Origin: Hungatella sp.
GTDB lineage: Bacteria; Bacillota; Clostridia; Lachnospirales; Lachnospiraceae
Reading direction: 5' to 3'
DNA length: 64,000 nucleotides
Assembly (NCBI GenBank): GCA_009712635.1
Contig: WASS01000016.1
Coordinates: 62,001 to 126,000, forward strand
Positions 54,879 through 62,985 of the stretch are shown one piece after another. Position 1 is the first letter of the stretch, and each line of letters starts with the position of its first letter. The notes under the pieces were generated by a model. It searched no databases and was not told where the DNA came from. It worked only from the letters and a program-made list of their open reading frames with translations. The position numbers and the translations under genes are program-made.

Positions 54879-56618
54879 ATGAGAATTCAGCACAATATCG
54901 CAGCATTAAACTCTTACAGACAGTTAGGAAGCAACAACGACTCCGTATCAAAGAACCTTGAGAAATTATCTTCCGGTTACAGAATCAACCGCGCAGGTGA
55001 TGACGCAGCTGGTCTTGCTATTTCTGAGAAGATGAGAGCGCAGATCACAGGTCTTGAGACAGCTTCCAAGAACGCAAATGATGGTATTTCTTTAGTTCAG
55101 ACAGCTGAAGGTGCTTTAACAGAAGTTCACTCCATGTTAAACCGTATGGTTGAGCTTGCTGATCAGTCTGCTAACGGAACTCAGCAGGATGCTGTTGACC
55201 GTGAAAATATCCAGAAAGAAGTTAACTCTTTAAAGAGCGAGATTGATCGTATCTCTGAGAGTACAAACTTCAACGGAATTAACTTATTAGATGGTTCTTT
55301 AGGCGGCGGCAAGAGCGGTACAGCTGGTGTTACATCCTTTACTGGCGCTGGAGTTGCTAAATTTACTGCAGCTAGCACTGCTGGTATGTCAAGTATTACA
55401 GACTTTACAAATACCACTATGGTAAGTTTAGGTGATAGCACTAAGGATACCTTTTCTGTTGATGGTCAGACACTGACAATTGACTGGTCAAAGGGAGATG
55501 CAAAAACTATAGCAGATACATTAAAAACTCTTAATGGCTCTGGTGCTGGTGCTGCGCTGACAGAAACAACAATGAAAGATATGGCTACCAAATTAAACAA
55601 TTTGTTTAATGGTGCTATTGAAGAACAGGGACTGAAAGGTTCTGTGAAGTTCACCTTTGATGGAGAAACACTTGTAGCTGCAAGCACCGACGAAGGATCT
55701 AAGTCCGAATTTTCATTTACAGGTACTGATGCACCAGCTAATGGTAATGTGACTAGTTTCGGTGCTGCAATATTTGGTAATGTCACTGCAAATGGTGACG
55801 CTGCCAAGATTTCCCAGGCTGGATCTAAATATAATGGTGAATCTCTTGCAACTAACTCTCAATTCCTTATGAATATTAATGGAGTAAAGGTTACGGTAGA
55901 GACAGATAAAATCATTACTAAGGGTCAAAATATGAGCGGCACCGGAGGTGTTGCAGACACTCTGCAGACAGCTGTTAAAGCCGCAGTTCTTAAGTATAAT
56001 ACAACCAATGGGTTGACAGCAGGTCAGAAAGATGCAGAATCTGGATTAACAGGGCTGAAAGATGATGATTTCACTGTGGAAGCTAATACTGACGGACAGT
56101 TTGTTGTTAAATATTCTGGAGATGTAGAGAATACTGCTTTTAGCTTCAGCGATGTTGGAGATAAGACAGTCGCAACTTCGTTAGGCCTTTCTTCTGGAAG
56201 CAGCGTTGCTGGCGGTGGACGTGGGCTTAATTTACAGATCGGTGATACAGCTGATAGCTTTAACCAGTTAACTGTAAGAGTAGATTCTATGAGCTCTAAG
56301 TCACTTGGTATTAATGGTATTGATGTAGGAACTCAGGCTGGTGCAAAGCAGGCTGTTGATGTGATCAAAGCTGCTATTAACAAAGTTTCTTCAACTCGTG
56401 GTGATTTAGGAGCTGCTCAGAACCGTTTAGAGCACACAATCAGTAACTTGAATGTAACAACTGAGAATATGACAGCAGCAGAGAGCCGTATTCGTGATGT
56501 TGATATGGCTAAAGAGATGATGAACTATACAAAGAATAACATTCTTGTACAAGCTTCTCAGTCTATGCTTGCTCAGGCAAACCAGACTCCACAGGGTGTT
56601 CTTCAGTTATTAAAGTAA
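54879..56618 (+). CDS. fliC: Flagellin
   Basis: Major filament protein, 579 aa. The conserved D0/D1 N-terminus (MRIQHNIAALNSYRQLGSNN..., LSSGYRINRAGDDAAGLAISEKMRAQ) covers residues 1-150 and the D1/D0 C-terminus (NVTTENMTAAESRIRDVDMAKEMMNYTKNN...QSMLAQANQTPQGVLQLLK) the last ~100. Between them are about 320 variable residues rich in Ser, Thr, Gly and Ala, a plausible glycosylation target. The segment LNRMVELADQSA aligns with the TLR5-contact helix and keeps the Arg. RBS AAGGAGG. Genes for glycan assembly lie on both sides. The name hag would be equally valid. Confidence 0.97.
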   Translation: MRIQHNIAALNSYRQLGSNNDSVSKNLEKLSSGYRINRAGDDAAGLAISEKMRAQITGLETASKNANDGISLVQTAEGALTEVHSMLNRMVELADQSANGTQQDAVDRENIQKEVNSLKSEIDRISESTNFNGINLLDGSLGGGKSGTAGVTSFTGAGVAKFTAASTAGMSSITDFTNTTMVSLGDSTKDTFSVDGQTLTIDWSKGDAKTIADTLKTLNGSGAGAALTETTMKDMATKLNNLFNGAIEEQGLKGSVKFTFDGETLVAASTDEGSKSEFSFTGTDAPANGNVTSFGAAIFGNVTANGDAAKISQAGSKYNGESLATNSQFLMNINGVKVTVETDKIITKGQNMSGTGGVADTLQTAVKAAVLKYNTTNGLTAGQKDAESGLTGLKDDDFTVEANTDGQFVVKYSGDVENTAFSFSDVGDKTVATSLGLSSGSSVAGGGRGLNLQIGDTADSFNQLTVRVDSMSSKSLGINGIDVGTQAGAKQAVDVIKAAINKVSSTRGDLGAAQNRLEHTISNLNVTTENMTAAESRIRDVDMAKEMMNYTKNNILVQASQSMLAQANQTPQGVLQLLK

Positions 56619-56647
56619 TCATTGCATTGATATCAATAAATGTATCT

Positions 56648-56682
56648 TATCAGGTCTCCCAAGTAATTTGGGAGGCCTGATA
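56648..56682 (+). terminator. Strong hairpin after flagellin, weak U-tract
   Basis: TATCAGG-T-CTCCCAA / TTGGGAG-G-CCTGATA, about 15 bp with one G-U pair, loop about four bases, then GAAATTT rather than a T-run. It may partly terminate the flagellin transcript or protect its 3' end while letting some transcription reach the glycan genes. Confidence 0.6.
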
Positions 56683-56702
56683 GAAATTTACGGAGGAATT
56701 TT

Positions 56703-58016
56703 ATGAAAGCGAAAGTCTGGCTATCTCAATGCATGATTGTGAAAAACGAAGAAAAGAATATTCGTAGAGCACTTACATGGGGAAAGAGCGTTGTGAAGGA
56801 ACAAATTGTTGTGGACACAGGTTCTACTGATCGGACTGTTGAAATTGCTTTGGAAATGGGAGCAAAAGTGTTCCACTATAAATGGGAAGATGATTTTTCA
56901 GCGGCAAAAAATTATGCCATTGAACAGGCTAATGGTAATTGGATTGCTTTTTTAGATGCAGATGAATACTTATCACCTAAGGATGCTATTAAAATATTAC
57001 TGATTCTTGAAAAGATAGAGACTGGTGAAGTGAGTGTCAATGGAAAGAAACCACATGTGCTTCAGTCAGCTCTTGCAGATATTCGGGAAGATGGATCAGT
57101 TTCTTCATTAATGCGTCAGCAACGTATTTTTCAAAATTTGGAAGAATTACGTTATCGTAATAGAATACATGAGCAAATATATTATACAGGGATTGGTGAA
57201 TTGGTCTTAGGAGATTTGGCTAATGAAATTACTGTTTTCCATACAGGTTATACAAGGCAGGTACTTACAGATACAAACAAGGTTGAACGAAATATTAACC
57301 TTTTGACAAGAGAAATAGAAAAAAATCCTGAAGATTATAACAGCATGGTATATTTAGGGGAAGCATACGAAGCAGGTAAGAAAATAACAGAAGCGGAAGA
57401 AGTATTTGAAAAAGTCTTATCATGCGGTTTTGACAAAATTGATAAAATACGAAAATTAAATTTATTGCGTTCTCTTATTAGAATTCGTATGAATAGAGAC
57501 ACTCCTGATGACGATCCTAAAATGCCTTTTCTATATAAAAAAGCATTGGAAGTAGATCCTTTTAATCCTGATTGCGATTTTTTTATTGGTGTTTGGAAAT
57601 ACGACAATGGTCATTTTATAGAGGCGTTAGAATATTTTAAAATTTCACTAAAAAAACAAGAAGAGAATAAGAGTACTATATTGTCTTATTTACCAGGTAA
57701 TTTAGAAAACTTATATACTTATTTAATTGATATATATTTGAAACTTTCTGATTCAGGAAATGCTGTTAAATATATTGTTCTTATACTGCGTGTAAATAAA
57801 TATAATGAAAATGCACTTAATGGATTACTGAGGCTATTTAGAAATGAATCTGAATCTGATATTTATACATTTATCTGGAAATTATATGATAAAAATAGTT
57901 TAAAGGATAAGCTTTTTGTAATTAAAAGTTTAAAAATTATGGGATTTCTAACTTTATCTGAAAAGATAATTTCTGATATGACTGAAGAAGAACGAAAATG
58001 GTTTTCTGAAAGTTAA
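56703..58016 (+). CDS. GT2-family glycosyltransferase with TPR C-terminus, flagellin-linked
   Basis: 437 aa. GT-A domain at residues 5-220: SQCMIVKNEEKNIRRAL, VVDTGSTDRTVEIALEMGAKVF, WEDDFSAAKNYAI and the metal motif FLDADEYL (85-88). From ~235 helical repeats of TPR type follow (NYNSMVYLGEAYEAGKKITEAEEVFEKVL-like, LEVDPFNPDCDFFIGVWKYDNGHFIEALEYFKISL). Distantly related to the 44.8-47.0 kb pair. It starts 84 bases after flagellin behind CGGAGG. The gene is markedly more A+T-rich than flagellin and the metabolic genes, especially its 3' half, suggesting acquisition. The likely role is to put the first sugar on flagellin Ser/Thr, as for GT1 in C. difficile. Confidence 0.82.
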   Translation: MKAKVWLSQCMIVKNEEKNIRRALTWGKSVVKEQIVVDTGSTDRTVEIALEMGAKVFHYKWEDDFSAAKNYAIEQANGNWIAFLDADEYLSPKDAIKILLILEKIETGEVSVNGKKPHVLQSALADIREDGSVSSLMRQQRIFQNLEELRYRNRIHEQIYYTGIGELVLGDLANEITVFHTGYTRQVLTDTNKVERNINLLTREIEKNPEDYNSMVYLGEAYEAGKKITEAEEVFEKVLSCGFDKIDKIRKLNLLRSLIRIRMNRDTPDDDPKMPFLYKKALEVDPFNPDCDFFIGVWKYDNGHFIEALEYFKISLKKQEENKSTILSYLPGNLENLYTYLIDIYLKLSDSGNAVKYIVLILRVNKYNENALNGLLRLFRNESESDIYTFIWKLYDKNSLKDKLFVIKSLKIMGFLTLSEKIISDMTEEERKWFSES

Positions 58017-58077
58017 CAGAAAAAATAAAGGACTTTTTATACCTACATAATAAAGATAATACAGGAAGGAGCCGAAC

Positions 58078-59541
58078 ATGAGAAAACGGCACCAGCGACA
58101 GATATTGGAATTGCTTGAAACTATCAGGGAAGCACAGTCGGAACGCTTATATGAAGATTGTCAGAGTGGAGCACTTCGTATTGGTCAATTTATAGAAGAG
58201 TTAGAAGGGGAAGGCACCAATGCTGTTTCGCTTCTGGAGACCTACTGTGATCTTTTATATAAGGCATATGATGGGCAAATAAATGATAGGCCACTGAATC
58301 GCCAGTTAAATAAAATTGAAAGCAGCATAAAGTATGAATTAAAACCCAGTAAATATAAGGTTCTTTTTTTGCCGTATTATGACAATACCTGGGAATCAAT
58401 GAAAAGTGTATATGAAATGTTTTCCAATGATCCTTTGTTTGAAACAGAGGTAGTAATTATTCCCATAATGCGAAATACAAATGTAGGCGTAAAATTCATC
58501 TGGGAAGATTATCTTACTCCGTCAGGAACTCCAAATACACATTATGACATATATAGTTTTGAAGAAGATATGCCAGATATTGTGTTTTATAATCAGCCAT
58601 ATGATGGAGTTAATATTCCCAAGTTTCAATCTCATAACATAAGAAAATACACCGATTGTATGATTTACATACCCTATGGTTTAACACCAATTGGTGCCAT
58701 GGGAGAACCGCTTGAAAGCAATAATACAGGATTACAGGCGATACATCTTTGTGATTTGTATATCTCACAAAGTAAACCGTTTTGTAATCAATATACGAAG
58801 GGAACTCCTCTGGATGCAAAATCCCTGATATCCGGTCACCCTCGGTGTGACTGCCTATTTGCAGCTAAAATATATGGAAATTACAATCACTATCCGGAAT
58901 GGGAGTCAATGATTGGTAATCGTCGAGTCATATTTCTGAATACTCACTATTCCTATATGATAGAAGGAGCTGTGGCTCATCCTGGTGTGAGAAAAGTGAT
59001 TGATACTATCGCTAAGAGAGAAGATCTGTTTCTCATATGGAGACCTCATCCTCAGGCATACTTGATGAAAGTATCTGTTAAAATGCAGGTTATGCTTGAT
59101 TTTGTGCAGTCTCATGAGAGAATGATTTTAGATCGTACACCAAGTATTACACCTGCATATATGTACTCCAATGCGGTTGTTTCACTATTTCCCAGCTCTG
59201 TTGTAATGGATGCTTTGTTTTTGGATCTGCCAGTATTTCTTTTAGGACGGGAAGGTTCCAACAGCGCTCTTGCTGGTAACTTAAAAAATCCTCTTTTTGA
59301 TGCTATCGCACATGAGGATTTCAATCAGCCGCTACCAGCTGGTGACTCTGATCCTCAAGGTCTTGAGTTGTATACGGAGCAGTGTATTTATGCCCCTCTG
59401 GATAAATTTTTATATGAAATAGAAAGAGGTGAAGACTCAATGCAGGAAGCCCGCGCCCAATTCCGTATTCAAGAATTCCCGCATGCAGATGGGACCATCG
59501 CAAAGACGATTCTGGAAGAAGTTAAAAAAATTCTGGGATAA
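58078..59541 (+). CDS. CDP-glycerol glycerophosphotransferase-like protein
   Basis: 487 aa. The N-terminal ~95 residues are helical; the rest resembles the GT-B-like CDP-glycerol:glycerophosphate transferase family (TagF/TagB). Visible signs are VIFLNTHYSYMIEGAVAHPGVRKVI, LIWRPHPQAYL (the HP motif) and TPSITPAYMYSNAVVSLFPSSVVMDALFLDLPVFLLG, which aligns with the SDYSS/D...P region. RBS AAGGAG. It lies 61 bases after the GT2-TPR gene. A protein of this family (CD0244) is part of the C. difficile flagellin type A glycan locus, so transfer of a phospho-linked group onto a flagellin sugar is a reasonable inference. The donor need not be CDP-glycerol. Confidence 0.72.
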   Translation: MRKRHQRQILELLETIREAQSERLYEDCQSGALRIGQFIEELEGEGTNAVSLLETYCDLLYKAYDGQINDRPLNRQLNKIESSIKYELKPSKYKVLFLPYYDNTWESMKSVYEMFSNDPLFETEVVIIPIMRNTNVGVKFIWEDYLTPSGTPNTHYDIYSFEEDMPDIVFYNQPYDGVNIPKFQSHNIRKYTDCMIYIPYGLTPIGAMGEPLESNNTGLQAIHLCDLYISQSKPFCNQYTKGTPLDAKSLISGHPRCDCLFAAKIYGNYNHYPEWESMIGNRRVIFLNTHYSYMIEGAVAHPGVRKVIDTIAKREDLFLIWRPHPQAYLMKVSVKMQVMLDFVQSHERMILDRTPSITPAYMYSNAVVSLFPSSVVMDALFLDLPVFLLGREGSNSALAGNLKNPLFDAIAHEDFNQPLPAGDSDPQGLELYTEQCIYAPLDKFLYEIERGEDSMQEARAQFRIQEFPHADGTIAKTILEEVKKILG

Positions 59542-59594
59542 GGTGATGCAGATAAAACTTAACTTCGCAGGTCAAGCAGAACAGGAGTATACAT

Positions 59595-61640
59595 ATGAAT
59601 AATGAACAGATTAAACTGGTCATCTGGGATTTGGATGAGACGTTTTGGAAGGGAGTGCTTGCCGAGAACGGTGATGTGACCATTCTTCAGAATAACATTG
59701 AAATTATAAAAGAGTTGACAAATAGAGGAATTGTTAATTCTATTTGTTCCAAAAATGATCTTAATAAAGCAAAAAAAGTATTGTGTGAAGCGCAGATTTG
59801 GGATTATTTTGTCTTCCCTCACATTGATTTTACGCCAAAGGGAGAGGCAGTAAAAAGGATTATCACTGATATGCAGCTTCGCGCCTCTAATGTTTTGTTT
59901 ATCGATGATAATTATTCAAATCTTGAGGAAGTGAGCTTTTATAATCCAGGGATACAGATTCTTGCTGCAGAAAATTTGGACAGTTTGTGTAGCCTGCCCG
60001 GTGCAGCAGGTAAGCCGGATCTCGAGCATACACGCCTTGAACAATATAAATTATTGCAGGAACGCTTCTCGGCCCGGCAATATTTTAGTGATAATGAGGA
60101 GTTCCTGCGTAAAAGCGATATTCATGTGTGTATATCTCCTACAACACTTGAGGATTCAGAACGTATTCATGATATGATTATGCGTACCAATCAGTTGAAT
60201 TTCACGAAAAAGCGTATCACGTTAGAAGAAGTAAAGGCGTTATTATGTCATCCGGATTACAAAACTGGAATGATACGTGTACATGATCGCTTTGGTGATC
60301 ATGGTATTGTGGGATGGTATTGCCTGAAAGGGAATGAACTGGAACATTTCTTATTCTCATGCAGAATTATAAATCTTGGTATTGAGCAATATGTATATGC
60401 TCTGCTTGGGTACCCTCATTTGGTGATTACAGGTGAGACAGCATCCAGGGTATCGGCAGATAGTTCTGTACCCAATTATATAACTCTGGATGACGAAACG
60501 AAAGTTAAGCCCGAACTTTCCCGGGATTCTTCGGCTGGAATTGAATTTAAAAAATTGCAAATTTATGCTCTTGGTGCCTGTGATCTGTATTATATGGTTG
60601 GGCACATGGCTTTGCCGTTTACAAACGTTCATTTTGAGTGTAACACATTTAATGGTGATACTCGGGGCGTAAATGTTGCAACTGAATATATACGAAGTTG
60701 TTTTGAAATGGGAGAGCAGGAGAAGTTGTACTGCCGCAACCATTTTCATAACTACACTGGTCGGACTGCATTTGATACAAAGATCTTTGATAGTGAATAT
60801 GATTATGTATGTATGTCCTTCCACGATGATTTTGCATTGGAACTATATCAGAGCAAACAATTCCCTCAAATGCGTATTGTTTTATCAAATAGTAAAAGTG
60901 GTTCCTTTACCCCAGTTTTAAACCTTGATGAAGAAGAAAAGCAGGAATGGCTTTCTGAAAACTTTATTTCAATGGGGCTGATTTCACCTGAGAGGTTTCG
61001 TGAAAACCTGGAATGGATTGAAAAGCATTTGTCTAAAAAGACACGCTTGGTTCTTATGACCGGACCAGAATATGATTATTTCCGCGACGAAGAACCTCAT
61101 AACGAAGAATTTCGTATGCAGGTCATTCGTTTAAATCAGGTCATTCGGGATTTTTGTACAGATAACCCCAGGGCTGCCTTTGTTGAAATGAATGACGTTA
61201 TTTATGAAAGAGGGCATTTCAGTGATTTTATTATGCATCTGAAACCAGAACGTAGTTACTGGCTGGCCATGAGAATGCTGGAGTCTATGGTTAAAATGCC
61301 TGTAAGTAAAGGGCTAAGAGAGAGACTGCCAGTTGGTCAGCGAAGCACCGTTTTATGGAGCGATGAAATCTCCCTGTTACCTAATTATCTTGCCATGTGT
61401 GCAATGGGAAGTAAGCCTGATTATGTGATTTCTACACAATTATTAAATACTTCAGAAATGGAAGTTGAAAAAGTCGAACCTCATAAATTGTATGATAAAA
61501 CTAAGAGATATTTTGTTTTGCTTACACCAGGGGGAGATCTGGAATATCGCAGGGAAGCACTTGATTTCTATGGTTACAAAGCTGGCATTGATTATTATGA
61601 ACTTGAACAAAAGCCATTTTCTTTGGATTGGCGAGAGTAA
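59595..61640 (+). CDS. HAD-IIIC (FkbH)/GNAT/SGNH fusion protein
   Basis: 681 aa, AGGAG eight bases before the ATG. Residues 1-155: HAD-IIIC domain of the FkbH type with the catalytic DLDET (Asp12, Asp14), SKNDLNKAKKVL and FIDDNYSNLEEV. Residues ~160-300: the GNAT-like part found in FkbH proteins (FTKKRITLEEV, VHDRFGDHGIVGWYCL). Residues ~325-600: a domain resembling SGNH/GDSL hydrolases or acyltransferases (KLQIYALGACDLYYM at its start; FSDFIMHLKPERSYWLAMRML near its end). A further ~80 residues end the protein. FkbH enzymes load a glyceryl unit from 1,3-bisphosphoglycerate onto an acyl carrier protein; no ACP gene is adjacent. A terminator follows, so it is the last gene of the flagellin-glycan cluster. 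Confidence 0.78.
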   Translation: MNNEQIKLVIWDLDETFWKGVLAENGDVTILQNNIEIIKELTNRGIVNSICSKNDLNKAKKVLCEAQIWDYFVFPHIDFTPKGEAVKRIITDMQLRASNVLFIDDNYSNLEEVSFYNPGIQILAAENLDSLCSLPGAAGKPDLEHTRLEQYKLLQERFSARQYFSDNEEFLRKSDIHVCISPTTLEDSERIHDMIMRTNQLNFTKKRITLEEVKALLCHPDYKTGMIRVHDRFGDHGIVGWYCLKGNELEHFLFSCRIINLGIEQYVYALLGYPHLVITGETASRVSADSSVPNYITLDDETKVKPELSRDSSAGIEFKKLQIYALGACDLYYMVGHMALPFTNVHFECNTFNGDTRGVNVATEYIRSCFEMGEQEKLYCRNHFHNYTGRTAFDTKIFDSEYDYVCMSFHDDFALELYQSKQFPQMRIVLSNSKSGSFTPVLNLDEEEKQEWLSENFISMGLISPERFRENLEWIEKHLSKKTRLVLMTGPEYDYFRDEEPHNEEFRMQVIRLNQVIRDFCTDNPRAAFVEMNDVIYERGHFSDFIMHLKPERSYWLAMRMLESMVKMPVSKGLRERLPVGQRSTVLWSDEISLLPNYLAMCAMGSKPDYVISTQLLNTSEMEVEKVEPHKLYDKTKRYFVLLTPGGDLEYRREALDFYGYKAGIDYYELEQKPFSLDWRE

Positions 61641-61718
61641 ATTGTTTAGTTTAAGATAGTCCTGCATTAAAGCTTTATTTTTAACATTCTAAAGAATTAA
61701 ATTAAATTAGACTAAATT

Positions 61719-61761
61719 AAAAGCAATCTATTTCTTTCAAACAGAGATAGATTGCTTTTTT
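61719..61761 (+). terminator. Terminator of the flagellin-glycan cluster
   Basis: AAGCAATCTAT (61721-61731) / ATAGATTGCTT (61747-61757), then T's. Confidence 0.9.
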
Positions 61762-62085
61762 ATAGATTTATTTTACCTAATTTTCATAATTTACATTTTT
61801 CTTTATTTAATTTGTAAGATTTATTAAACAGGTAAAATGAAGGAAATAATAAAGTAAAAACGTTACATATGAAGAATAAATAATATTATTAACAAGTAAT
61901 AAGTAACTGAAAAACATGAAAAATACACAAAAATTGCCAAAAAATTAACCCATATATACCCAATCAAAATAAAAAATATGGTAAAATTTTGCTCTCAAAT
62001 ATCCAGAAAACCTCGTAAATACAAGGTTTTCTGCGTTTTCCCATTTTTTTTCCAATAAAACCAGTGTCGATTGAAAAGAACTTTC
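61762..62085. other. A+T-rich intergenic stretch
   Basis: About 320 bases with no credible ORF on either strand. The only structure seen is a 10-bp perfect hairpin CAGAAAACCT / AGGTTTTCTG (62004-62033) followed by a T-rich stretch, which could be a second terminator before the flagellar operon. No known riboswitch signature was recognised. Confidence 0.5.
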
Positions 62086-62114
62086 TTGACAATATTTGTA
62101 ATAAAATGTAAAAT
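62086..62114 (+). promoter_or_regulatory. Sigma-A promoter of the flgB operon
   Basis: TTGACA (62086-62091), 17-bp spacer, TAAAAT (62109-62114), giving a leader of about 130 bases before flgB. Confidence 0.65.
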
Positions 62115-62249
62115 GGAGTAAGAAAATTACAAAAAATGTAAGATTTTGCATTTGACTGTTAAAATTTAACTATTTTTTCCATTTTGTAACAGTCCGTATA
62201 CGTCATTATGGCATATTGCCGGAAGAAATGAAAGTGAGGAACAGATCCG

Positions 62250-62630
62250 ATGAATTCGATTTTTGGAAACAGCATTTCCATGGCGGAAAAATCTCTGGAT
62301 TATTTGTGGGCTAAGCAGACGACTACGCTTAATAATATCGCGAATGGGGAAACTCCGGGCTATAAAGCCAAATATGTGAAATTCGAAGATGAATTTCGTA
62401 ACCGGCTCGCGGCAGCGAGGAAAGGTACTTCGGCAGATATCGGTAACACTATCAGTAACTCCAGATATTTTATACGAAATACCAATGAAGAATCTGCAAG
62501 ATTAGACGGCAACAATGTCAATGTGGATGTAGAGAACGTGGAACTAGCAAGGACAACCCTGCAGTATCAGTACGAATTGAATTCTTTAAACAGTGATATC
62601 AGCAGACTACGTACAATTATTAAAGGTTAA
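62250..62630 (+). CDS. flgB: Flagellar basal-body rod protein FlgB
   Basis: 126 aa, rod protein exported by the flagellar type III apparatus. The N-terminal FGNSISMAEKSLDYLWAKQTTTLNNIANGETPGYKAKYVKFEDEF carries the NIAN-x-x-TPGYK rod signature. The C-terminal DGNNVNVDVENVELARTTLQYQYELNSLNSDISRLRTIIKG is typical of FlgB and differs from the FlgC ending. RBS GTGAGGA. First gene of the basal-body operon; fliE follows after 17 bases. flgC, which normally lies between them, is not there. Confidence 0.93.
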   Translation: MNSIFGNSISMAEKSLDYLWAKQTTTLNNIANGETPGYKAKYVKFEDEFRNRLAAARKGTSADIGNTISNSRYFIRNTNEESARLDGNNVNVDVENVELARTTLQYQYELNSLNSDISRLRTIIKG

Positions 62631-62647
62631 AACGGGAGGCATATAAG

Positions 62648-62959
62648 ATGGAACAGATGTTCATAACGCCCATTCGCTCATTGGACTCCATTGGGGATAT
62701 AGGAGCAGCTAAGAAGGCAGTATCCGGACAAGACGGAGGTTCTGCATTTACAGATATTTTCAAAGAGGCAGTTCAGAATGTGAAAACAACGGAAGCAGAC
62801 TTAAGCAATCAGCAGTACCTTTTGGCGACAGGGCAGATTGATGATGCACATACCGTGCCGGCTGCAGCGGCAAAGGCCCAGTTATCCGTAGAACTTTTAT
62901 CAGCGCTTAGGAATAAGGCATTGGAAGCTTATACGGAAATTATTCGTATTAGTATTTAA
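62648..62959 (+). CDS. fliE: Flagellar hook-basal body complex protein FliE
   Basis: 103 aa, normal for FliE, the adaptor between the MS ring and the rod. FTDIFKEAVQNVKTTEADLSNQQYLLATGQIDDAHTV and the C-terminal SVELLSALRNKALEAYTEIIRISI (family: ...RDK...AYQEIMRM) identify it. RBS GGGAGG. Located between flgB and fliF as in other Firmicutes, except for the missing flgC. Confidence 0.93.
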   Translation: MEQMFITPIRSLDSIGDIGAAKKAVSGQDGGSAFTDIFKEAVQNVKTTEADLSNQQYLLATGQIDDAHTVPAAAAKAQLSVELLSALRNKALEAYTEIIRISI

Positions 62960-62985
62960 AACAGATAACAGGGCGGACGTACGCG

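Noticed and set aside
54666-54893. 75-aa minus-strand ORF across the flagellin leader
   Set aside because: It overlaps the structured leader and the flagellin start, has no RBS, and its protein has no recognisable features.
62115-62249. Possible c-di-GMP riboswitch in the flgB leader
   Set aside because: Flagellar operons in some Clostridia carry GEMM riboswitches here, but none of the conserved GEMM-I or GEMM-II strings could be found; only an A+T-rich leader is visible.
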